Positions 1 through 6,865 are shown, numbered from the stretch's first letter. The stretch: 9,116 nt of DNA from Paracoccaceae bacterium (GCA_003447515.1 DLZA01000011.1:3789-12904), one strand, 5' to 3'. Program-made: numbers and translations. The notes: generated from the sequence alone by a model not told the origin.

Positions 1-1468
1 TCGAGTGTTCTGGAAGCCAATCGTGACCCCACGCATCTTGCCATAGGGCTTGAAACGCCACATTTGATTTAGCTGTCCCACCATTCCATAAGTCATATTT
101 TGGGTCTGAGTATGCCGCAAAGTAAGACGATATCTGGGCTTTAAGCTGGGCTTCAACATTGGCGAATTTTGCAAGCCCACTGAGATTTATCTTTTCATTC
201 AGATCATCTTTCAAACTATAAAGTGCGTTTTGGATTGGGTATTTCAGCGCGCCTTGAAACCGCATGGCGTAAACCCAATCGTGAGTACGAATTACACGGG
301 TTTCCTCCTGTTCATAAAAAACAGCGTCTCGAAGATAACCATCTTCCTGCCTTAAGGCCGGACCCAAGTCGATCGCACTGCTAGGCAGACTTGGTTGCAC
401 ATCCTTTAACTTAACGAGTGACACCAAAGTTGGAAACAGATCAATTTGACTTACGAATCCGTTGCTTACAGAATTTTCAGCGACCCCCGCTCCAGAGAAA
501 ATTAGTGGGATATTATAAGATGGCCGGTGCGCACTCGATGGGAAAGCAGCGGCACCATGCCCCCAAATTCCATTATGACCCAAGGAAAAGCCATGATCAG
601 ACGTATAAATGACGATTGTATTTTCATCCATGTTCAAACGTTTGAGTGTAGAAATAATTTTTCCTACCCCACTATCAATCAGACTTACTTGTGCAAAATA
701 ATTACGCAAGGACTCCAAATTGTTTGGTAATAACAAAGGCCCTTTAAATTGTTCGCGCACTCCACCCTCAGCAACACGCAAACCAAAGCGATCTAGCACC
801 TCACTAGATAACCCCTCTCTAGGGATCGAGCGCATCTCAGCTGTGTCATAGACATCAGCTAAATCAAAATCGGGTCGACCCTTTATTGCCGGCCAGTGGC
901 CGTAGGGCCCATTAAATGGAATAAAAGCGAAGAATGGATCTTCTTCGCCCACTTGATGCTCCAGATACTCAATCGTTTTATCGGTAAAGAAATCAACAGT
1001 GTGACCGGTAAAATTGTATGTTTTATCGCAGTCAATTACGTCATTGTTGTAAAAACTTGTAGTGTGGCCATGCGGAAACGTTACCCAGTGGTCGAACGCT
1101 AATTGTGGTTGAAAGGGTACACCAAGGTGATATTTTCCGATCATTGCGGTATTGTAACCAGCCATCTTAATGATTGTAGGCAGGTTCGTAAATTCACCAA
1201 TTGCGGACCAATTATTTGGCCATTTATCCATCAAACGGTCATCCAGCCAGTTGTGAATACCATGTTGGCTGGGCATCAAGCCCGTCAGGACCGAAGCTCG
1301 GCATGGTGAGCACATCGCGTTCACGCAATAAGCATTCTCAAAACGCATCCCACGTTTTGCTAAGTCGTCTAAATGCGGCGTCACAACTTCATCATTGCCA
1401 TAGCAACCAAGCAAATTGGCAGGTTGATTGTCGGACATAAACAAAAGGATATTTGGCCGTACCATCAT
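1..1468 (-). CDS. Type I sulfatase, cysteine-type, cytoplasmic (3' end cut by window edge)
   Basis: Sulfatases of the alkaline-phosphatase superfamily hydrolyse sulfate esters with a formylglycine made from an active-site Cys or Ser. Translating the minus strand gives 489 residues without a stop before the window edge, probably nearly the whole protein. The N-terminal strand RPNILLFMSDNQ supplies metal ligands Asp13 and Asn14. CSPCRASVLTG (53-63) is the formylglycine signature, with Cys53 modified and Arg57 conserved. GKYHLG (111-116) supplies Lys112 and His114, PYGHWP supplies His191, and SDHG (290-293) supplies Asp291 and His292. Where most relatives have WGKG, this protein has WGHG (302-305). 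No signal peptide precedes the first beta strand, so a cytoplasmic location is inferred. Two adjacent ATG codons (1468 and 1465) are possible starts; the second lies better spaced from AAGAGGA. The gene follows the EamA transporter gene by 49 bases on the same strand, suggesting cotranscription. The substrate is not recognisable. Confidence 0.93.
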   Translation of the reverse strand, partial: MMVRPNILLFMSDNQPANLLGCYGNDEVVTPHLDDLAKRGMRFENAYCVNAMCSPCRASVLTGLMPSQHGIHNWLDDRLMDKWPNNWSAIGEFTNLPTIIKMAGYNTAMIGKYHLGVPFQPQLAFDHWVTFPHGHTTSFYNNDVIDCDKTYNFTGHTVDFFTDKTIEYLEHQVGEEDPFFAFIPFNGPYGHWPAIKGRPDFDLADVYDTAEMRSIPREGLSSEVLDRFGLRVAEGGVREQFKGPLLLPNNLESLRNYFAQVSLIDSGVGKIISTLKRLNMDENTIVIYTSDHGFSLGHNGIWGHGAAAFPSSAHRPSYNIPLIFSGAGVAENSVSNGFVSQIDLFPTLVSLVKLKDVQPSLPSSAIDLGPALRQEDGYLRDAVFYEQEETRVIRTHDWVYAMRFQGALKYPIQNALYSLKDDLNEKINLSGLAKFANVEAQLKAQISSYFAAYSDPKYDLWNGGTAKSNVAFQALWQDAWGHDWLPEHS

Positions 1469-1471
1469 TTT

Positions 1472-1478
1472 TCCTCTT
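1472..1478 (-). promoter_or_regulatory. Ribosome binding site of the left sulfatase
   Basis: On the minus strand AAGAGGA lies 3 bases before the first of two tandem ATG codons (1468) and 6 bases before the second (1465). Usual spacing favours the second ATG, which would shorten the protein by one residue. Confidence 0.6.
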
Positions 1479-1517
1479 CAAATTTTGCACACCACTACTC
1501 GTTACGTTATCTATTAA

Positions 1518-2393
1518 TTATAAAGCTGACTGACCTGCGACAATGAAAACTGCACCAAAACAAACCATCACGGCAACAACCCAGTGCCACCAAAAAATGG
1601 GCTGATTCTTAAATATATACGCGCCAAGCAAGACCGAAAAAACAGGAGTCACAGATGCTAAAGATGCTGTAAGTGTCACTGAGCCTGCGACCAAAGACAT
1701 CTGTATTGCGAGGATGCCAAAGCCTGTCACCGCTCCAACCAGAACAAATAACCAGTGCCCCCGAGTGAAAGAAAGTGTCCTTTTGAGTGATCCTTTAACA
1801 AAAAGCATTATGCCAACGACAAGAAATGAAACTGTTGTCATTACCATCATTGCGAACAAAGGCTCTGCGAGAATATTGTAACCTACTTTTGAAATTGGTT
1901 GCGCGATTGCCCTGACAATAGCGGCCCCTAATGGAAGAAATAGAAGATAGAATGCCCTCTTACGCCAGCTAATTCCACGACCAGTCGCAGCCAAAATCAA
2001 CCCACCGATAAGTAAAATAATTCCTGTAAATTGCATTAACGTTACAGTTTCACCCAAAAGTAATATGGCAGGAAGTATCGCGAATAAAGGGAGAAAGGCA
2101 CCAATCGCAGAAGTCAACGCTGGGCCAACATGTTCAACTGCTAAAATCTGGAATCGCTGTCCTAATGCCGGTAAAAATAGCCCAGCAATCACAAAGTATA
2201 GGGTCGCTTTGGAATACCAGAAATCCCACTCCAAATTCCAAATTGCAACACACCAAAAAACCAGGGCCATCGTCAAAACAGAAACAAACGCACCAGTTAA
2301 TTCGTCCAAATATGCAAGTGCGTATTTGGTAATGATTGCAGCAAGCGCAAAAAGCATTGCAGAAAGAAGGGCAAATGCAATTGCTACGATCAT
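1518..2393 (-). CDS. EamA-family (DMT superfamily) membrane transporter
   Basis: This 291-residue protein is almost entirely hydrophobic, with about ten predicted membrane helices arranged as two EamA repeats (roughly residues 3-137 and 148-287), the normal length and fold of the drug/metabolite transporter superfamily. The first repeat ends in the typical LLLGETVT (111-118) followed by a glycine-rich helix; the second has TPVFSVLLGAYIF at the matching place. Members move small metabolites, often outward, but the substrate cannot be told from sequence. The ATG at 2393 is the first start after an in-frame TAA and preserves the first helix. Its Shine-Dalgarno match is weak: the nearest AAGG on the minus strand is about 15 bases away, so translation may start poorly or leaderless. 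It precedes the left sulfatase in the same direction, so it may carry that enzyme's substrate or product. This link is inference from gene order. Confidence 0.9.
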   Translation of the reverse strand: MIVAIAFALLSAMLFALAAIITKYALAYLDELTGAFVSVLTMALVFWCVAIWNLEWDFWYSKATLYFVIAGLFLPALGQRFQILAVEHVGPALTSAIGAFLPLFAILPAILLLGETVTLMQFTGIILLIGGLILAATGRGISWRKRAFYLLFLPLGAAIVRAIAQPISKVGYNILAEPLFAMMVMTTVSFLVVGIMLFVKGSLKRTLSFTRGHWLFVLVGAVTGFGILAIQMSLVAGSVTLTASLASVTPVFSVLLGAYIFKNQPIFWWHWVVAVMVCFGAVFIVAGQSAL

Positions 2394-2691
2394 GAGCGGG
2401 GCAAGCCTTTACTGTAATTATTCTCCAAAAAGTCAGTCATTCTTTTGTTGTATTCCAAACTAAACCTTTTAGCATCGAGTCACTTGTATAGGAAAAAACG
2501 ATCATTATTTTCTGAGACAAGCCACCACCACAACGATGGAGTTCTATCGCTCAAAATCACCTAATCAGATTCCATCGCCTTAACAATTTGAACAAATTTT
2601 CACTTTTTGAACACTGACAACCTCTGCTTTGGCTGTCACCGCTCTGGTTGTGAAGATATCAGAACTTTATAGCATATGCCATATATTGCTC

Positions 2692-2720
2692 TTGCCAACT
2701 AATTTTACGTGCCCTAACGT
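2692..2720 (+). promoter_or_regulatory. Candidate sigma-70 promoter of the marR gene
   Basis: TTGCCA (2692-2697) differs from the consensus -35 box at one base. A 17-base spacer separates it from TAACGT (2715-2720), which is a poor -10 box (first, second and last bases match). The -10 box would overlap the right arm of the palindrome at 2704-2723, the arrangement expected for repressor autoregulation. Assigned by eye only. Confidence 0.35.
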
Positions 2721-2723
2721 AAA
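2704..2723. promoter_or_regulatory. Candidate MarR operator, 20-bp palindrome
   Basis: TTTACGT (2704-2710) and ACGTAAA (2717-2723) are perfect inverted 7-base arms around a 6-base centre (GCCCTA). The size and symmetry fit a dimeric winged-helix repressor of the MarR family. The site lies 28 bases upstream of the marR start codon, between the two divergent units, so the neighbouring regulator could bind it. Binding is inferred from position and symmetry. I saw no second full copy elsewhere in the window. Confidence 0.55.
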
Positions 2724-2740
2724 CTAACCTTACAAAATTT

Positions 2741-2744
2741 AGGA
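2741..2744 (+). promoter_or_regulatory. Ribosome binding site supporting a TTG start
   Basis: AGGA ends 7 bases before the TTG at 2752. An in-frame TAG at 2740-2742 excludes any earlier start, and the next in-frame ATG lies well inside the first helix of the protein. This spacing therefore decides for the TTG. Confidence 0.6.
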
Positions 2745-2751
2745 ATTTCTT

Positions 2752-3273
2752 TTGCACGACGCATTGATTCCACATGAACAAATAGATGATTTTTTCATTC
2801 TTCGCGCTCGTGCATTCACAAGTAAGGTTCGCCGGATGGTGACTGTAGATGTTTTACAAAATGAAGATCTTCAACTTCTCGAATGGCAATTATTATTTTC
2901 AGTTGCAAGGTTTGGCAGTTGTCATCTAGCATTTATCACCCGTTCCACCTCAATCGATCCAGCTCATGGAAGCCGAGCCGCGTCGGCACTTGAAAACAAA
3001 GGCTTGATTACAAGACGCGAAGATCCCCAAAACAGGCGGCGAAAGCTGATTTCGATGACATCCAAAGGTATTGAAGTTTTTGAACGCATTTGGCCAAACG
3101 CAAGAATGGCAGTTAAAAATATAACTGATCACTTAGATCCTGTTGACTTCGCAGAACTTAAGCGTCTGATGGATTTGCTCAATAAAGCCTCAGCACAAAC
3201 AACCGTGAAGAATTTAGGGCACCAACACTCCATACAATTGGAGGACGAAAAAATCGTTATCGAACCACCGTAA
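2752..3273 (+). CDS. MarR-family winged-helix transcriptional regulator
   Basis: The 173-residue product has the MarR layout: an N-terminal dimerisation helix (about 10-35), a helix-turn-helix ending in SRAASALENKGLITR (74-88), and the wing motif REDPQNRRRKLISMT (89-103), whose Asp and Arg pattern is diagnostic. C-terminal helices (about 105-147) complete the dimer interface, and a polar tail of roughly 25 residues is longer than in most relatives. MarR proteins usually repress nearby genes and release DNA on binding a small, often aromatic, ligand. Translation starts at a TTG supported by AGGA at 2741-2744. The gene lies between two divergent transport and sulfatase units and immediately downstream of a 20-bp palindrome, so control of one or both units, and of itself, is likely. 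The ligand is unknown. The TAXI gene follows 77 bases downstream in the same direction. Confidence 0.92.
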   Translation: MHDALIPHEQIDDFFILRARAFTSKVRRMVTVDVLQNEDLQLLEWQLLFSVARFGSCHLAFITRSTSIDPAHGSRAASALENKGLITRREDPQNRRRKLISMTSKGIEVFERIWPNARMAVKNITDHLDPVDFAELKRLMDLLNKASAQTTVKNLGHQHSIQLEDEKIVIEPP

Positions 3274-3350
3274 GGTTGCGCTCACTTGGCGAAAATCAAC
3301 AAAAAATTTAACTTTCTAATATCAATAAGTTTTAACTCAGGGAGAAAATA
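3274..3350 (+). promoter_or_regulatory. marR-TAXI spacer with ribosome binding site
   Basis: AGGGAG (3339-3344) stands 6 bases before the ATG at 3351 and is a strong ribosome binding site, in keeping with high expression of a binding protein. The rest is A/T-rich. A loose inverted pair AACTT (3310-3314) and AAGTT (3327-3331) lies upstream. A promoter of its own is possible (TTGGCG at 3286-3291 with TAACTT at 3309-3314), but the -10 match is weak. No terminator-like hairpin follows marR, so read-through is also possible. Confidence 0.4.
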
Positions 3351-4397
3351 ATGAACTCAACAAAATTAATGACAGCCGCAGCTGTCGCATCGATCTTTGC
3401 AACAGGAGCGCTTGCGCAAGTAAACCTTACTGCTGAGACTGCAAGTCCCGGTGGTGCAACACACTTGTCACCTGCACACATGACCGAGATTGCCGGCACA
3501 CAGGGTATCGCAAACATCCAGCTTGCTGAAGGTCAAACACTCACAAACTCCATTCAAAATGTAGCCGAAGGCAAAACTGACATTGCCGGCACGCCACATA
3601 TTTTACCTTTCCTAATGAGTCGTGGCGTCGGCCCATATGGTTCACTTGGAGCAGAAAAAGGCGCGGAACTTGCCAGTAATCTACGCGCGATCAATCCGTT
3701 CACTTTGGGTGTCTTCCTACTTTACGCCTACGATGCAAAAGGCGTCGGTGGTTGGGACGATCTGGAAGGTCGAAAAATTTATAATGGTCCACCACGAGGT
3801 GGTGCGCTGACAAATGCTCGGAGCATGATTCAGATAGTAGCTGGCTTAAAAGATGGTGAAGGCTACGAAGGTTTGCAAACTAATTGGGGGCAAGGCACCG
3901 CTTTGGTCACGAGTGGTGAACCGGATGCAGTTGTCTTGCCTGAACTGTTTCCAGGCAGCCGGTTGACCTCAGTCACAGCGGCTGGGAACATGACTGCTTG
4001 GTCCATGCCCAAGGAAGCTTATGAAAGCGAAGCGATGCAAAAGTATATGGTTGCACCAGGCAGTGCACCATTCACAGCTGTAGCTGCTGACATTGAAGCT
4101 GCATTGGGTGAAGGGTGGACTGTCATCTCAGAAGACGAAACTTTCCGCGCTTTTGCTACAATTGGTGGAAATGTTGTGCACAAAGACATGGATGGTGATC
4201 TAGTTTACAAACTGGTGTCCGCTTATGTTGCTACTCTCGACGATTTGAAAGCTAAAGCTCCATATGGAGATACAGTGAATTTTGACAATCCGATGCTTGG
4301 TATGTGTGGCGCAAATCCAGTGCAATATCACCCAGCCGCCGCGCGTGCATGGCGCGATGCTGGATATAAGCTTGATGACTGCGCTGTAGCCGAATAG
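3351..4397 (+). CDS. TAXI-family TRAP transporter solute-binding protein
   Basis: This is the periplasmic receptor that captures a substrate and delivers it to the TRAP permease encoded next. The first 22 residues form a Sec signal peptide (Lys5, a hydrophobic Ala-rich core, cleavage expected after GALA at 22). The mature part of about 326 residues is of normal TAXI length. TAXI-like features include the Gly-rich stretch ASPGGATHL (31-39), YNGPPRGGALTNAR (144-157), NWGQGTALVTSGEPDAV (178-194) and the C-terminal VQYHPAAARAWRDAG (324-338). Cys319 and Cys344 could form a disulfide near the C terminus. The N-terminal ligand region differs from the classic TAXI pattern, so the ligand may be unusual. 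TAXI proteins are known to bind glutamate and other organic anions; linkage to a cytoplasmic sulfatase suggests a sulfated organic anion here, which is inference. Confidence 0.88.
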   Translation: MNSTKLMTAAAVASIFATGALAQVNLTAETASPGGATHLSPAHMTEIAGTQGIANIQLAEGQTLTNSIQNVAEGKTDIAGTPHILPFLMSRGVGPYGSLGAEKGAELASNLRAINPFTLGVFLLYAYDAKGVGGWDDLEGRKIYNGPPRGGALTNARSMIQIVAGLKDGEGYEGLQTNWGQGTALVTSGEPDAVVLPELFPGSRLTSVTAAGNMTAWSMPKEAYESEAMQKYMVAPGSAPFTAVAADIEAALGEGWTVISEDETFRAFATIGGNVVHKDMDGDLVYKLVSAYVATLDDLKAKAPYGDTVNFDNPMLGMCGANPVQYHPAAARAWRDAGYKLDDCAVAE

Positions 4398-4399
4398 GC

Positions 4400-4449
4400 G
4401 AACCCAATTTATTAAATGAATACGGGTTTTATTTAATCAATGTGGGTTC
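4400..4449 (+). other. Long intercistronic stem-loop behind the TAXI gene
   Basis: Starting 3 bases after the TAXI stop codon, bases 4400-4417 can pair with 4431-4449. The stem has seven pairs (GAACCCA with TGGGTTC), one bulged G (4442), three pairs, one mismatch (4410 with 4438) and seven pairs (ATTAAAT with ATTTAAT), closing a 13-base loop. That makes 17 base pairs. No U-tract follows, so it is not a classic intrinsic terminator. A hairpin at this place commonly protects binding-protein mRNA so that it exceeds permease mRNA; that role is inferred. Confidence 0.6.
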
Positions 4450-4469
4450 CAGCTTAATCGCTGGTGCCC
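4444..4469 (+). other. Alternative stem-loop upstream of the permease ribosome binding site
   Basis: CCAGC (4449-4453) and GCTGG (4460-4464) pair around a 6-base loop. The stem extends through a T-T mismatch and a G-U pair to GGG (4444-4446) with CCC (4467-4469). It shares bases 4444-4449 with the 3' arm of the larger stem-loop, so the two folds exclude each other. It ends 14 bases before the permease ribosome binding site. Confidence 0.5.
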
Positions 4470-4483
4470 AATCCAAGATCTCC

Positions 4484-4490
4484 AAGAGGT
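4484..4490 (+). promoter_or_regulatory. Ribosome binding site that sets the permease start
   Basis: AAGAGGT ends 5 bases before the ATG at 4496. The longer in-frame alternative, a GTG at 4442, has no purine-rich site before it and lies inside the stem-loops, so 4496 is preferred. Confidence 0.75.
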
Positions 4491-4495
4491 TACCA

Positions 4496-6832
4496 ATGGC
4501 TGACGTTGGCAAAAAAGAAGCATCAACATCAACTTTTCCAAACATGTTGGTTTACATCCTCGCGTTGATTTTTGTGGTTATGGGAATCGTCAACAGCACA
4601 CCGGTCATCCCTGGTTGGGATCAGATGTGGCAAAACATAACAGGAATTGAGAAACTCAAAACGCGTGCGTTTGCTACCGAATGGTTCTACCCGCTTATCT
4701 TTTTTATCATGATGCTGTTAGTTGCACTTAATCATTCGATTTGGCGGGCATGGAGGGAACGCCCCTACTCTTGGTTTGGCATTTTCATGGACGCGGCTCT
4801 CATCGTATCGGCAGCCGCAATTTCACTAACTTATTTAATTGAGATCGACAGTGTTTGTTTGATCGACAGTCTGAACGGTGAGCGTGCTCGTATAATGGCT
4901 GAAACGCTAAAGGCCGAAATCAAATTTGCGGAATTGATGGGCCTTCCAGTACCCGATACTGTCGAAGATCCCAAGTGTGTTTCAACAACTGGTGTTTGGC
5001 TGGTGCTAATAATGGGCATTTCAATCGTCGTTTTCCTTGGCTACAACATCAAAGTATGGGGTCTACCGCTGGTACTAGTCGCGATTGGCGTTGCCGTTTA
5101 TACCATTGGGACGGTTTTTGTTTGGTACTTCCACGGTCCAGACGACATCAATAAATACTTAATGACCAAAATGGGTGGTGAACCACGTAGTTTTGTCGAC
5201 GGTGTACCCAACGTACATGATGCGCTCGTGAATACCGCATCGGGAATTCTAGGACGTTTCATGAACGTGATAATGAATATGGTTTTCCCGTACATTATCC
5301 TTGGCGCACTATTTGGCAAGTCGGCAGGTGGCAAAACACTTATCACGTTAGCATTTCGATGGACTCGCAAACTTCGCGGCGGCCCCGCACATGCAGCAAT
5401 CGTCAGCTCAGCGATGTTTGGAACGATTTCAGGTGGTCCAGTAGTTAACGTTTTATCAACCGGCGTGCTAACAATTCCGATGATGGTCAAACGTGGCTTC
5501 TCAAAAGTATTCGCAGGAGGCATGGAGGCCGCTGCTTCCTCAGGTGGATCGATCATGCCACCCGTCATGGGGGTCGCAGCATTCGTCCTAGCCGCAATGA
5601 CCGGCGTACCTTACGGCGACGTCATCATCGCAGCAACGTTGCCAGCAATCGCATATTTCTTATGTTTATTCCTAAGTGCAAGCTTTCAAGCACGAAAGCA
5701 AGGAATCAAAGCGTTTGGTGAGCTGACAAAAGATATGCGGATTTCGGGCGAAGATATCCTGCACCTGTGTCAAATATTTCTGCCGATTCTACTTATCTTG
5801 ATCCTTCTATTGACACCAAAAGATCTGGTTGGCTGCGGTGCATTAGGATGGGTTTTTGGCGCAGAAGTTCTATCAGTAGACGGTGTTTGTAAGGTTGCAT
5901 CGCTACCATGGATTTTACAGGTTTTTCAGAATGCAGCTGGAGATGCCGGTGCGACGGGTTGGTGGGCAGCGCTTTTTGTGACCGTTCTTTTGTTTTTGGA
6001 TAAGGATTTTCGCGCAAATCCACGCAAACTTATCGATGCTTTGGCCGAAGCTGGCATCACAATTTCAACGCTTTATTTAATGTTGTTGGCGGTTACCGTA
6101 ATCGACATTTGTTTGAATTTCACTGGGGTTGCTAAGTTTGTCGCTATTGATGTGTTGCAGTTCTTACAAGCCCTCAATCTTGGTGGCGGTGGTTCAACTA
6201 TTTTTCAACTTGTTGCACTGACGATAACAATGTTGCTAGCTGTACTTTTAGGTATGGGCATGCCTGCGGTTCCTGCATACATAAACGTAGCTTTACTCAT
6301 GGGACCCATGTTAATCGGCCTTGGCATTGCAAATTTCACCGCTCATATGTTTATTTTCTATTTCGCAGTTGCGTCAGCAATTACACCGCCGGTTGCTCTG
6401 GCTGCCTTTGCCGCGTCAACCATTACCAAAGCTGAGCCAATGGCGACAGGTTTAAGTGCAGTACGATCAGGAATCGTCATGTTTGCAATCCCATTTGTGT
6501 TCGCGTTTTATCCAGAACTGCTGATGGTTGATCAGGCGCTTATCGATCCGTCGAGCCCGACAGGAGCACGGCTTCCCGGATATGAAAACGGAGTTCAGAT
6601 CGGCACATTAATGTGGTTGATTGCTCGACTTGTGTTAGCACTTTACCTCGTTGCAAGTGCTTTGGCCGCACATGATGCAAAGCCGTTGTCCTTCATTTCG
6701 GTCCTAGTTCGTCTAGCCACAGCCTCTGCCATTTTAGTGAAACCTGAAATGGTGCACTTTGCTGCAATTGCCTTTGCCATTGGGCTACTTACGCTGCACC
6801 ATCTAAGCACTCGGAGGATGCAAGAGGCTTAA
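4496..6832 (+). CDS. TRAP transporter fused permease (DctQM-type, TAXI-associated)
   Basis: This inner-membrane protein drives ion-coupled uptake of the substrate delivered by the TAXI protein. At 778 residues it matches the fused class, in which the small DctQ-like subunit (helices near 17-33, 66-80 and 95-115, then 166-182 and 189-212) is joined to the large DctM-like subunit. The DctM part shows the hallmark repeats: SSAMFGTISGGPVVNVLSTG (304-323) and EAAASSGGSIMPPVMG (344-359) in the first half, and GMGMPAVPAYINVALLMGP with ITPPVALAAFAAS in the second. A charged loop at about 117-163 contains two Cys (121 and 161). A GTG at 4442 would add 18 residues, but the ATG at 4496 has the strong AAGAGGT site. 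The gene lies 98 bases behind the TAXI gene and 71 bases before the sulfatase gene, consistent with one operon. Confidence 0.93.
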   Translation: MADVGKKEASTSTFPNMLVYILALIFVVMGIVNSTPVIPGWDQMWQNITGIEKLKTRAFATEWFYPLIFFIMMLLVALNHSIWRAWRERPYSWFGIFMDAALIVSAAAISLTYLIEIDSVCLIDSLNGERARIMAETLKAEIKFAELMGLPVPDTVEDPKCVSTTGVWLVLIMGISIVVFLGYNIKVWGLPLVLVAIGVAVYTIGTVFVWYFHGPDDINKYLMTKMGGEPRSFVDGVPNVHDALVNTASGILGRFMNVIMNMVFPYIILGALFGKSAGGKTLITLAFRWTRKLRGGPAHAAIVSSAMFGTISGGPVVNVLSTGVLTIPMMVKRGFSKVFAGGMEAAASSGGSIMPPVMGVAAFVLAAMTGVPYGDVIIAATLPAIAYFLCLFLSASFQARKQGIKAFGELTKDMRISGEDILHLCQIFLPILLILILLLTPKDLVGCGALGWVFGAEVLSVDGVCKVASLPWILQVFQNAAGDAGATGWWAALFVTVLLFLDKDFRANPRKLIDALAEAGITISTLYLMLLAVTVIDICLNFTGVAKFVAIDVLQFLQALNLGGGGSTIFQLVALTITMLLAVLLGMGMPAVPAYINVALLMGPMLIGLGIANFTAHMFIFYFAVASAITPPVALAAFAASTITKAEPMATGLSAVRSGIVMFAIPFVFAFYPELLMVDQALIDPSSPTGARLPGYENGVQIGTLMWLIARLVLALYLVASALAAHDAKPLSFISVLVRLATASAILVKPEMVHFAAIAFAIGLLTLHHLSTRRMQEA

Positions 6833-6834
6833 CA

Positions 6835-6865
6835 GGCTGTTCAAAGAATGCTTCGTGTAACAGCC
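6835..6865 (+). other. Stem-loop between the permease and sulfatase genes
   Basis: GGCTGTT (6835-6841) and AACAGCC (6859-6865) are perfect 7-base inverted arms around a 17-base loop, starting 3 bases after the permease stop. No T-run follows directly, so complete termination is unlikely. An mRNA processing or stability role is inferred. Confidence 0.5.

Larger units (their letters stand above)
2394..2751. other. Divergent intergenic spacer between the EamA and marR genes
   Basis: This 358-base AT-rich spacer must hold the promoters of both divergent transcription units. I found no convincing coding region or RNA gene in it. It does contain several repeats. CGATGGA (2534-2540) is matched by TCCATCG (2571-2577). 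TTTGAACA occurs twice in direct orientation 19 bases apart (2587-2594 and 2606-2613). ACAACC (2617-2622) can pair with GGTTGT (2646-2651). The odd palindrome ATATGCCATAT lies at 2674-2684, and the strong palindrome near marR is listed separately. No good sigma-70 promoter for the leftward unit could be assigned by eye. Confidence 0.6.

Noticed and set aside
2065..2463. Plus-strand 132-codon open frame
   Set aside because: It lies antisense to the EamA gene, is rich in Lys, Ser and Asn from reverse reading of hydrophobic codons, and shows no domain.
2752..3273. Naming the regulator hpaR because an HpaH-like pseudogene is nearby
   Set aside because: The regulator shows only general MarR features, and the pseudogene is more than 5 kb away behind a convergent gene.
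4444..4469. Intrinsic terminator before the permease
   Set aside because: The stem is stable, but the following bases (AATCCAAGAT) contain no T-run, so termination is not supported.
5098..5568. Minus-strand 156-codon open frame within the permease gene
   Set aside because: It is a shadow of the strongly conserved DctM repeat on the other strand and has no recognisable domain.
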